Positions 53,752 to 61,321 of a stretch of DNA of 64,000 nt are shown piece by piece (the first letter of the stretch is position 1; each line of letters opens with the position of its first letter). The stretch is taken from positions 248,001 to 312,000 of the forward strand of contig NZ_JABEZU010000003.1 in assembly GCF_013149785.1 (NCBI RefSeq), in the 5' to 3' direction. The DNA is from Isoptericola halotolerans. GTDB lineage: Bacteria; Actinomycetota; Actinomycetes; Actinomycetales; Cellulomonadaceae. The notes beneath the pieces were generated by a model. It was not told the origin of the DNA. It saw only the letters and a program-made list of their open reading frames with translations, and searched no databases. The position numbers and the translations under genes were made by a program.

Positions 53752-54519
53752 TCAGTTCGACCGGCGGCGCGCGAGCTGGGCGTCCCGCATGTGCGGGCGC
53801 CGGTCGGGCACGACGGCGCCGAAGACCTCCTCGACCTGCTCTGCGGCATGCTCACCCAGGCCTGGTGCCGAGGCCAGGGCCGCCATCACCTGGGCAGCCG
53901 TCTGCCGCAGCCCGGCGCCGGTCTCGCCGGACCGCTGGACGAGGAGGGACTCGGCGGCGTCCTCGTCGATGCCGTGCACCGCCATCAGCACACCCTTGGC
54001 ACGCTCGATCGAGGCCGCCGAGACGTAGGCGGCGTCGATGGCCCGCTTCACCTGCTGCTCGACCGCCTGACGGCGCACGGGGGTCACGTCGACGACGTAG
54101 CCGACGATCTGGTCGACGCCCGTGGTGCGGCCCCGCCGTGCCTGACCGGTGATCAGCAGGTCTCGGTTGCGCCCGTGGGCGTCCACGATGCGGTGCGAGC
54201 AGGCGAACGTCCGGCCGCTGCGCAGGGCGGCGAGAGACTCCTTGACGAGCCGCTCCCTGTCGTCGGCGTGCTGGTGGCGGCGCAGCACCTCGAGGCTGGG
54301 CTCGACCTCACCGGGGGCATACCCGTGGATGGTCGAGACCTCGTCGGACCACCACCAGCGGCCGCTCTGCAGGTCTGCCGAGTACCGCCCCACGAGCAGG
54401 CCGGTACCGACCGCGAGCGCCGCAGCCAGCTCCTCGGCGCCGAGAGACCTCGGCTCCTGCGGCTCCGCCGCGACGAAGGGCTCGGTGGGAGTCGACAGGG
54501 GTTCAGTCGTCTGAGTCAT
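53752..54519 (-). CDS. PAS-ANTAR domain regulator, paralogue 2
   Basis: 255 residues. PAS domain with GRYSADLQSGRWWWSDEVSTIHGY (about 44-67), HRIVDAHGRNRDLLITG, and an ANTAR domain (SIERAKGVLMAVHGIDEDAAESLL, about 168-225). It is convergent with paralogue 1 (27 nt between stops) and divergent from paralogue 3. A TAGGAT box and GGAG lie before the ATG. Its ANTAR region is the least conserved of the three after the AKGVLM helix. Confidence 0.88.
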   Translation of the reverse strand: MTQTTEPLSTPTEPFVAAEPQEPRSLGAEELAAALAVGTGLLVGRYSADLQSGRWWWSDEVSTIHGYAPGEVEPSLEVLRRHQHADDRERLVKESLAALRSGRTFACSHRIVDAHGRNRDLLITGQARRGRTTGVDQIVGYVVDVTPVRRQAVEQQVKRAIDAAYVSAASIERAKGVLMAVHGIDEDAAESLLVQRSGETGAGLRQTAAQVMAALASAPGLGEHAAEQVEEVFGAVVPDRRPHMRDAQLARRRSN

Positions 54520-54698
54520 GGCTCGGGCTCCATCCTACGTAGTCCGAAGCCGCTGCTTGACCTCTTTCGTCACGTTAGCCCCTTTGCGGGAGAAGTGCGA
54601 CCGCGCCGGACCCCTCGCCGAGCTGTTGTCGCGCGACCGGCCGCGGCGTAGCGTCGAGGCCACGCGCACGCGGCGCTGCCGTCCCTGTTCCTGGAGGC

Positions 54699-55382
54699 AT
54701 GATGACGACGGTCCCCCCGGACGAAGCTCTCGAGAAGTTCCTGTCCCGCGGGGACGACGCCATGGTCGGCGAGTACCACGTGGACATCACCACCGGCCGG
54801 TGGTCGTGGTCGGACGCCATGTTCCGGATCCACGGGTTCGAGCCCGGTGAGGTCGTGCCCACCGCCGAGCTCCTGCTCGCGCACAGCCATCCCGAGGACC
54901 GGGAGCACACGCAGGACGTGCTCGACGAGGCGCTGTGCAGCGACCAGCCCTTCGCGATGATCCACCGGATCGTCGACGCCCACGGCACGGGGCACGTCGT
55001 CGCCACCCTCGGCAAGGGCCGGTGTGACGACCAGGACCGGGTCACCGAGCTCACGGGATACATGCTCGACCTGTCCCACAGCGTGCGGGACCTCGCCTCG
55101 CAGGAGGCCGACGCCTCGATCCAGGCCGCGGCCCGCAGCCGCCGTGACATCGAGCAGGCCAAGGGCGTGCTCATCATGGTCCTCGGGGTGGACGACGACG
55201 GCGCCTTCCAGATCCTCAAGCGCCTGTCGAACGACACCAACACGCCACTGAGGCAGCTCGCCGCATGGCTGATGACGATCGCACGCGAGGCGGACAAGCC
55301 GTCGCGGGACACCCTGCTCGAGTTCCTGACACGGTTGCGGGCCGGCGAGTCCGTCGACCCTCGAGGCGAGGGCCTCGCGTGA
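54699..55382 (+). CDS. PAS-ANTAR domain regulator, paralogue 3
   Basis: 227 residues. PAS domain with GEYHVDITTGRWSWSDAMFRIHGF and an ANTAR domain (DIEQAKGVLIMVLGVDDDGAFQILKRLSNDTNTPLRQLA). GGAGG precedes two adjacent ATGs; the second (54702) has better spacing. A second short frame (GTG 55379-55507, 42 codons) overlaps its stop but has no recognisable product. Function as for the other paralogues; targets unknown. Confidence 0.88.
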   Translation: MMTTVPPDEALEKFLSRGDDAMVGEYHVDITTGRWSWSDAMFRIHGFEPGEVVPTAELLLAHSHPEDREHTQDVLDEALCSDQPFAMIHRIVDAHGTGHVVATLGKGRCDDQDRVTELTGYMLDLSHSVRDLASQEADASIQAAARSRRDIEQAKGVLIMVLGVDDDGAFQILKRLSNDTNTPLRQLAAWLMTIAREADKPSRDTLLEFLTRLRAGESVDPRGEGLA

Positions 55383-55503
55383 CGACGCACCCTGCGGGAG
55401 CCAGGCTCGGCGACGTCCTGACGGCCTCGTCGTGGCTCGCCCGCCGCCGCGACCCTCAGCGCCTCGGTGCTCGACATCTCGGACCGGCCGTCGCCTGTCG
55501 GGC

Positions 55504-55967
55504 ATGAGCGCCACCCCCTCGACCGGCACCCCGGCACCGCCCGCCGTCAGCGGCGCCCCGGACCTCCCGGCGTGGGTCACCACCGCCGTGCACGACGCCG
55601 GCGCCCGGTTCGTGCCGCTCGGCCCCGAGACCGAGGGCTGTCGTGGTTCGGACCGCTCGGGGCGGACGGCCTCGGCGAGGCGCTGGCGGCCGGGCTGCCG
55701 TTGGACGACGCCGACGTCGTCGTCCTGGCCGCGGCCCTGACGGACCGGACCCTCGCCCTGATCGGCGCACCGGGGCTGGCGGCGATGAAGCCTGGTGCCA
55801 CGCTCGTCAACGTCGCCCGTGGTGCGCTCGTCGACACCGACGCGCTGGTCGCCTCCCTCACGTCGGGCCGGCTCGGGGCCACGGCCCTCGACGTCACCGA
55901 CAACCAGCGGCGGTCCGTCGCGGGCCACACCCTGGTCGGCCTGGTGGACCCCGGGACCGGCTACTGA
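55504..55967 (+). pseudogene. Degenerate D-isomer-specific 2-hydroxyacid dehydrogenase
   Basis: An ATG opens a frame reading PDLPAWVTTAVHDAGARFVPLGPE, like a dehydrogenase N-terminus. Near 55640 the homologous reading shifts one frame to LPLDDADVVVLAAALTDRTLALIG, MKPGATLVNVARGALVDTDALV and GRLGATALDVTDNQ. These are the NAD-domain VVxxxPxT and VNxARGxxVD motifs of the family. The GxGxxG loop and the catalytic His region are missing, so the middle and end have been lost. It is a decayed gene, not a functional enzyme. Confidence 0.75.
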
Positions 55968-55997
55968 GGTCACGCGAGCCGCAGCGGAGCCGTGACC

Positions 55998-56603
55998 TCA
56001 GATCTCTCTGTACTTGCCGGGCGCATCCGGTGCGGCCAGCCGCACGGCCTCGATGCCGTACCAGGCGTAGCCGACGGCGAAGAGCAGCCGTTGCGCCGCA
56101 CCCTCGAGCGCCGGCATGGTCAGCGCGACCGCGGTGAGCAGGACGGCTGCACCGACGGCGACGACGTCCGCGACGCGGATCGGCCCCGGACGGGGCCCGC
56201 GGCGGATCGCCACGGCGAGCACCCCGACGACGAACGCGGCGACCACGGTGGTCGCGGCCACGGTGTGCAGGGAGTCCTCGACCGGGTCCCAGCGGCTGCT
56301 GTACCAGGGGCGGTGCGAGACCACGGCCAGGCAGATCATGCCGAGGCCGTAGACGCCGTGCGCGCCACGGCCCCACGCACCCCAGGCCTGCGCCGACCGC
56401 GCCGCCTCGAGCAGGACGGCGAGCCCCACCAGGACGAACCCCGACCGGGCGACCCACGCTCCGGGCACCCCCTGGCCCGCGGCGTGCGCGACCGAGTGCC
56501 GGACCACGTCGTAGGAGTCCTGGACGACCAGCGGCGCGAAGGCGACGAGCGTGGCGCTGGCCGCGAGCAACCCGAGGACGACGGCGGCCGAGACGCGGTT
56601 CAC
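55998..56603 (-). CDS. DUF998-like integral membrane protein
   Basis: 201 residues with about six hydrophobic segments (roughly 5-24, 50-66, 84-98, 115-133, 145-163, 170-185). The arrangement PLVVQDSYDVVRHSVAHAAGQGVPGAWVARSGF after helix one and HRPWYSSRWDPVEDSLHTVAA before helix four matches DUF998 proteins, whose function is not known. It is convergent with the pseudogene. Confidence 0.72.
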   Translation of the reverse strand: MNRVSAAVVLGLLAASATLVAFAPLVVQDSYDVVRHSVAHAAGQGVPGAWVARSGFVLVGLAVLLEAARSAQAWGAWGRGAHGVYGLGMICLAVVSHRPWYSSRWDPVEDSLHTVAATTVVAAFVVGVLAVAIRRGPRPGPIRVADVVAVGAAVLLTAVALTMPALEGAAQRLLFAVGYAWYGIEAVRLAAPDAPGKYREI

Positions 56604-56710
56604 GGCGGCACCGTCCCGCTGCCGTCGCCACCGACTCTCGGCAGGCCGGCGCCGCTGTGGTGGTGACCACGATGTCGCGCGGAACGTCCCGACCGTCCAG
56701 GCCGGTGACC

Positions 56711-56716
56711 TACGCT
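56711..56716 (+). promoter_or_regulatory. Leaderless promoter -10 box of the ScoMcrA-like gene
   Basis: TACGCT lies 6 nt before the ATG at 56723. Confidence 0.5.
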
Positions 56717-56722
56717 CGACAC

Positions 56723-57151
56723 ATGGCCACCTTCTCCTCGGTCACGCGCCCGCACGTCCTCTCGGCGCTCGCCGAGCACGACGACCGCGGACCCGTGGCG
56801 TTCCTCAAGCTCTACGGCTTCACCCCGACCCCCGGGGTCACCCTCACCTACAGCGGCACCACGTACGACGCGACGGCCATCCTCGCCGTCGCGCACCGGT
56901 ACGCCACCGGCCGCGCCGCGCTGCCCGAGGAGATGGCCGACGGGAAGGTCGCCGTCGGGGCGCTGCTGCGCAAGCGCGGCTTCGAGATCATCGGAGGTTT
57001 CGACACGACTGCCCCGTCGCGACGCGCCCCGCAGCGGGCGGCAGCGGCCCCGAGGACGCGCCGGGCGCAGGAACCGGAGAAGCCGACTCCGGTGTGCCCG
57101 ACGTGCTTCATGGCGCTGCCGGCCACGGGGACCTGCGACAGCTGCGGCTAG
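56723..57151 (+). CDS. ScoMcrA-like N-terminal head domain protein with C-terminal zinc ribbon
   Basis: 142 residues. The N-terminal 90 residues (VTRPHVLSALAEHDDRGPVAFLKLYGF, YDATAILAVAHRYATGRAAL) resemble the head domain at the start of ScoMcrA, the Streptomyces endonuclease that cuts phosphorothioated or methylated DNA. The SRA and HNH domains are absent. A basic, Ala/Arg linker leads to a zinc ribbon (Cys125, Cys128, Cys138, Cys141). It may be a stand-alone DNA-binding factor or a partial defence protein. Homology is by motif memory and not confirmed. Confidence 0.65.
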   Translation: MATFSSVTRPHVLSALAEHDDRGPVAFLKLYGFTPTPGVTLTYSGTTYDATAILAVAHRYATGRAALPEEMADGKVAVGALLRKRGFEIIGGFDTTAPSRRAPQRAAAAPRTRRAQEPEKPTPVCPTCFMALPATGTCDSCG

Positions 57152-57180
57152 CGCTCGGCGCACCATCGATCAACCATCGG

Positions 57181-57549
57181 TCAGGAGGCGCGGGCGGCCG
57201 GCTCGCGCAGGATCGACGTCATCTTCTTGCCGCCCGCCACCTCGTCGACCAGCTTGTCCAGGTAGCGGATCTTCTGCATCAGCGGGTCCGAGATCTCCTC
57301 GACCCGGTGGCCGCAGACGACGCCGGTGATCAGCGACGCGTTCGGGTGCATCCGTGGCGCCCTGGCGAAGAAGATCTCCATGTCGATCTCCTCGTCCAGC
57401 GCCTGTCGCAGGCCTGCGTCGTCATGGCCGGTGAGCCACCGGACGACCTGGTCCACCTCCGCCCGGGTGTGGCCCTTGCGCTCCACCTTGGCGACGTAGA
57501 GCTCGTAGATGCTCGCGAAGCTCGTGGTGAAGATGCGGTGTCCCGCCAT
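57181..57549 (-). CDS. DUF2200 family protein
   Basis: 122 residues. The family pattern is clear: HRIFTTSFASIYELYVAKVERKGHTRAEVDQVVRWLTG, FFARAPRMHPNASLITGVVCGHRVEEI and PLMQKIRYLDKLVDEVAGGKKM. Function unknown; small conserved proteins of this family occur widely in bacteria. GGAGGTAGGTC before the ATG is a clear ribosome-binding site. Confidence 0.92.
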   Translation of the reverse strand: MAGHRIFTTSFASIYELYVAKVERKGHTRAEVDQVVRWLTGHDDAGLRQALDEEIDMEIFFARAPRMHPNASLITGVVCGHRVEEISDPLMQKIRYLDKLVDEVAGGKKMTSILREPAARAS

Positions 57550-57638
57550 GACCTACCTCCTGGGGCGTCGTCGTGTCTCCCTGCACCTGCCGACATCGTC
57601 ACACGACGGCGCCCACGCGATCGCCCTCGACCGGGGCG

Positions 57639-58355
57639 TCAGCGGGCAGGCCCCGGGTCGGGCCGCGCCACGGCGAACCGTTCCAGCTCCCGGACCAGCA
57701 GCGGCAGGAGCTCGGGGTCGGCCAGCGCCCGGAAGTGCCCGGGGGTGGCGAGCCGGACGTTGGTCGCGCCGGGCAGCCGACTGCCCGTGGGGACGTGCGG
57801 GTCGAAGAACGTGGCCGCGGACACGATGCGCGCGTTGTCGGCGCGCTGCGCGTCGAGCGCGGTGATCACCTCGTCGTGGGGCAGGAAGTCCCGGACGCTG
57901 CGCAACGGCAGGCACCTGGCGTACGGCGACCCGGCGAACGGCGTGTTCACGGCCACCATCCCCGAGATGCGGTGGCCGACGTCCGCGCGGCCCATCAGGC
58001 TCTTGCCGATCAGCCCGCCCTTGCTGTGGGCGACCACCACCGCGGCGGTGAGGTCCTCCTCGACCAGTGCGGCGGCCACCAGGTCGGTCATGTCCGGGAT
58101 GCTGCCCCGGTTCAGTCCCAGCGGCGCCACGACGTGGACGGCGTAGCCACGACCGTGCAGTGCGCGCGCCAACGGCTCCAGGAATCTCCAGCTCTCGTAG
58201 ACGCCGGGCACGAGCAGCACCGGTGGCTGCCTCGCGGCGGGCAGGCGGGAGTAGGTCTCGGGTCTCGTGCGGGACATCAGTCCCGCGAGCTGCCGCCGGA
58301 CGGCGTAGGCGTAGTCCGCCGCCCACCATCCGGCGCCCCGCAGGAGGCGGCTCAC
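57639..58355 (-). CDS. Alpha/beta hydrolase, lipase-like
   Basis: 238 residues. The oxyanion region VLLVPGVYESWRFLEPLARALHGRGYAV and the nucleophile elbow VVVAHSKGGLIGKSL (Ser in HSKGG) are those of PGAP1/lipase-like esterases. A His near ATPGHFRAL may complete the triad. No signal peptide or clear membrane segment, though the N-terminus is amphipathic. Substrate unknown. It is divergent from the CHAT operon and may share its control region (58356-58542). Confidence 0.78.
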   Translation of the reverse strand: MSRLLRGAGWWAADYAYAVRRQLAGLMSRTRPETYSRLPAARQPPVLLVPGVYESWRFLEPLARALHGRGYAVHVVAPLGLNRGSIPDMTDLVAAALVEEDLTAAVVVAHSKGGLIGKSLMGRADVGHRISGMVAVNTPFAGSPYARCLPLRSVRDFLPHDEVITALDAQRADNARIVSAATFFDPHVPTGSRLPGATNVRLATPGHFRALADPELLPLLVRELERFAVARPDPGPAR

Positions 58356-58542
58356 GGCGTCCGGGCTCGGGGGTCGCTGACACCTTGTCGCACGGCCACG
58401 AGGTTACGCCACCAGCGCAGACGCGCCCGTCGTATCAGATCCGCACCGCGCGCCCTCCGAACAGATAGACGGGCTACCGAGCTCGGACGCCGGCCGGACA
58501 CCGGCACACGTGCACCGCCGACCACGGAGAACCGAGGGTGCC

Positions 58543-59874
58543 ATGTCCACGAACATCCCCTGGAGCGTCCGGGACACCCGGACGGGACCGGTCCCGCTCT
58601 TCATCCTGCAGTTCGACCGGCACGGCACCCTGACCTCACCTCGATCGCTCACGGCCCTGGTCGAGGCGGCGCGTGACGCGACGGACGTCGTGATGATCTC
58701 CCACGGCTGGAACAACGACTGGCAGGCGGCCACATCACGCTACGGCAGGTTCTTCGACCATCTCGAGCAGGTGGCGTCGTCGCGTCCGGGCCGTCGGCCC
58801 TACCGACCCGTGTACGCCGGTGTGTTCTGGCCGAGCGCTGCCCTGGTCATGCCCTCCGAGCGCGGGCCGGACATCGCCGGGCCCGGTGCGGGGCTCGACC
58901 AGCAGCTGTCCGCGGAGCTGGCGGTGCTGGAGGAAGACCTCGGCTCGGAGCACGCCGGACGGCTGCAGAGCATCCTGACCGACCAGGACGCGGGGCGGCA
59001 GGGACTCGCCCGGCTGGCCGACCTCCTCGCGGCCCTGCCGGCGGCGGGCGAGGACGAGACGCACACCCTGGTCCCGGCGGAGGACGGTGCGGCCCTGGCC
59101 GCGGTGTGGCAGGACACGCTCTCGCGGCTCGGCTCCCGGCCGACGCGGCCCGGGGGGATCATCGCCGACGACCGACCTGCGACCCCGCAGATGGCGGGTC
59201 TCGACCCGTGGGGGATGCTCCGGGGTGCGGTGCGCCTGGCGACGGTCCGCCAGATGAAGGACCGGGCCGGTCGCGTCGGAGGCTCCGGCGTCGCCGCCGC
59301 GCTGCGCACGATCGCCGCCCGGACGCCTGCGAGGCTGCACCTGGTCGGGCACTCCTACGGGGCACGGGTCGTCCTGTCCGCACTGTGCCACGGTCCCGCC
59401 CCGAGCCGGCCCGTGGACTCGGTCCTGCTCCTGCAGGCAGCGGTCTCCGCGTACGCCTTCGCCGAGGACGTCGGAGGTCGCCCCGGCGGCTACCGCGTCG
59501 CGTTCGACCGCGTGCGCAGCCCGATCGTCACGACGCGGTCGGCGAACGACCTGCCGCTCACCAGGGTGTTCCACCTCGCCCTGCGACGGCGGGTCGACCT
59601 CGGTGAGGCCGAGATCGCGGGCGGGCCGACCTCACGCTTCGCGGCGCTCGGTGGCTACGGTCCCCAGGGGGCCGACGCCGAGACCCTCTCGCTCGCTCGC
59701 ATGCCGGACGTCGGCGACCCCTACCCCCTCGACCAGCATGCCTCCGGTGCGCCCCCGAGGCTCGTGGCGGTCGACGGCACCTGGTGCATCCCCAGCCACG
59801 GGGGTGTCGAGACCGCCCCCACCGCGTGGGCGCTGGCGAGTCTTGTGCGTGCCGCAGGGCGAGCCCCCGGTTGA
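58543..59874 (+). CDS. Serine alpha/beta hydrolase, first gene of the CHAT operon
   Basis: 443 residues. An N-terminal VVMISHGWNND (about 49-59) forms the oxyanion region, as in DUF900/PGAP1-type hydrolases. The nucleophile elbow LHLVGHSYGARVVLSAL carries Ser271. A long central insert with a YRPVYAGVFWPSAALVMP segment is atypical and could be a substrate or partner domain. GAGGG sits 4 nt before the ATG at 58543; a frame extension to 58510 has no support. It is 11 nt upstream of the CHAT-like gene and in the same transcript, so it is probably an effector or processing enzyme of that system. Confidence 0.75.
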   Translation: MSTNIPWSVRDTRTGPVPLFILQFDRHGTLTSPRSLTALVEAARDATDVVMISHGWNNDWQAATSRYGRFFDHLEQVASSRPGRRPYRPVYAGVFWPSAALVMPSERGPDIAGPGAGLDQQLSAELAVLEEDLGSEHAGRLQSILTDQDAGRQGLARLADLLAALPAAGEDETHTLVPAEDGAALAAVWQDTLSRLGSRPTRPGGIIADDRPATPQMAGLDPWGMLRGAVRLATVRQMKDRAGRVGGSGVAAALRTIAARTPARLHLVGHSYGARVVLSALCHGPAPSRPVDSVLLLQAAVSAYAFAEDVGGRPGGYRVAFDRVRSPIVTTRSANDLPLTRVFHLALRRRVDLGEAEIAGGPTSRFAALGGYGPQGADAETLSLARMPDVGDPYPLDQHASGAPPRLVAVDGTWCIPSHGGVETAPTAWALASLVRAAGRAPG

Positions 59875-59884
59875 GACCCCGACG

Positions 59885-61321
59885 ATGGCCAAGAACCTGC
59901 GCACCGAGATCGCGCTTCCCACGCTGCGGATCAGCGTGGACCTCGCGAGGGCCGACGCCGTCTTCGCGACGGCGCACGACCGTGCACGCCCGCAGGAGGT
60001 GGCACGGTGCCCGCTGCGGGACCTGGGGCTGCCGAGCTCGGTCGACGGTCCGGTGGCCGACGCCGCACTCACCGTCCCGGCGGAGGTCGTCGCGCGCCTG
60101 GATCGCGCCGCCCGCGAGCTCGGCACCTCTCCCCTCCCCCCGGCCCAGGCACTGTGGCTGGAGTTCCCGGCGCCGCGCGGCCTGGTCCACGTCCTGCCCT
60201 GGGAGCGGCTCCTCGCGTCGCTGGAGCGGCCGCTGTTCCGTCTGCCCTACCACCCGGTGCGGCCCCAGAAGCCCGGCCCCCGGCTCGACGTCGCGATCTG
60301 CGCCAGCTCACCGTTCCGCACCACCGCCTTCGACCCCGCCGAGGTGCTCGCCCACCTCAGTGCGCAGTACCTGCGCCACGCAGGTCGAGACGTCACCGTG
60401 CACCTGTTCACGGACGCCGCCCACCACGCCGCGACCCGGGCCGCGGTGGAGTCGATGCTGTCCTACGACCACACCCTCGGGGCGTTCGAGCCGCCGATCG
60501 TGCACGAGCCGCCGGGGCGGCCCCGCCACCCGTCGTCCTCCCACGGGTCGCACGCGATCACCAACCCGTGGCTGACCTGGCTCAGCGACGGGGTGGACGG
60601 CGGCAGGCTCGACGTCGTCCACCTGGTCGCGCACGGATCGATGTCGTCGGGCCGCGGCTCGGTGGCACTCGCCACGACGCCCCGGACCGAGCCCGGGACG
60701 ACCCCCGCGAGGTTCGTCGAGGCTGTCGAGCTCGTCGAGCTGCTCACCCGTGTGGGGGCTCTCGGGCTGGCCCTGTCCTCGCCGCCGGGCAACCGCAGCG
60801 CGGCCGGCCTGCGCGAGCTCGCCGACGACGTCGCCCGCGTCCGACCGGGTGTCGCCGCCGTGCACGACCTGGCCGACGACCCCGAGGCTCGCCAGCTCGG
60901 CGCCGCCCTGCGCATGGTGTTCGCACCCTCGCAGGACCAGCACCCGCCGCTGCCGGCGATGGCTGCCTGGGTGCATCCGCTGTTCGTGGGGCGCGGGGGC
61001 CTCGAGGCCTACGCGGACGACGTCGCCGGTCCCCTGCGCGAGCTCACCTCGACGCTCCTGCTCGACGAGGACGGACGGTCGTCCTTCCTGCAGCCCGCGA
61101 CGCGCCGGTCCGCCGCAGAGGTCGACTCCGAGTCGTGGGTGGCGTCCGCGTCGCGCAGCATCGAGCAGCTCCAGATGGCGTGGCTGCCGCCCTCGCTCGA
61201 CCTGCCCGTCGACCGCGCCGCGGTCGAGGCCCTGGACCGCGTGGCGGGCCTTCTCGAACAGCACGCACACCTCGCCTATCCCGACGACCCGGGCGGCGCG
61301 GCAGGGGGAGGTCCCCGATGA
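59885..61321 (+). CDS. CHAT-like protease homologue with Cys-to-Ser change
   Basis: 478 residues. The family's PWE motif is visible (VHVLPWERLLAS, about 102-112). The catalytic His is His250 in VVHLVAHGSMSSG. The expected Cys position, in the GALGLALSSPPGNRSAAGLRELAD stretch, holds Ser298/Ser299. The enzyme is therefore either inactive and acts as a regulatory or scaffold partner, or uses Ser. It is joined to the active CHAT gene by ATGA, indicating coupled synthesis. Confidence 0.78.
   Translation: MAKNLRTEIALPTLRISVDLARADAVFATAHDRARPQEVARCPLRDLGLPSSVDGPVADAALTVPAEVVARLDRAARELGTSPLPPAQALWLEFPAPRGLVHVLPWERLLASLERPLFRLPYHPVRPQKPGPRLDVAICASSPFRTTAFDPAEVLAHLSAQYLRHAGRDVTVHLFTDAAHHAATRAAVESMLSYDHTLGAFEPPIVHEPPGRPRHPSSSHGSHAITNPWLTWLSDGVDGGRLDVVHLVAHGSMSSGRGSVALATTPRTEPGTTPARFVEAVELVELLTRVGALGLALSSPPGNRSAAGLRELADDVARVRPGVAAVHDLADDPEARQLGAALRMVFAPSQDQHPPLPAMAAWVHPLFVGRGGLEAYADDVAGPLRELTSTLLLDEDGRSSFLQPATRRSAAEVDSESWVASASRSIEQLQMAWLPPSLDLPVDRAAVEALDRVAGLLEQHAHLAYPDDPGGAAGGGPR

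Noticed and set aside
55379-55507. A 42-codon frame starting in the stop of the third PAS-ANTAR gene (GTGA)
   Set aside because: Product has no recognisable features and the region belongs to decayed sequence next to the dehydrogenase pseudogene.
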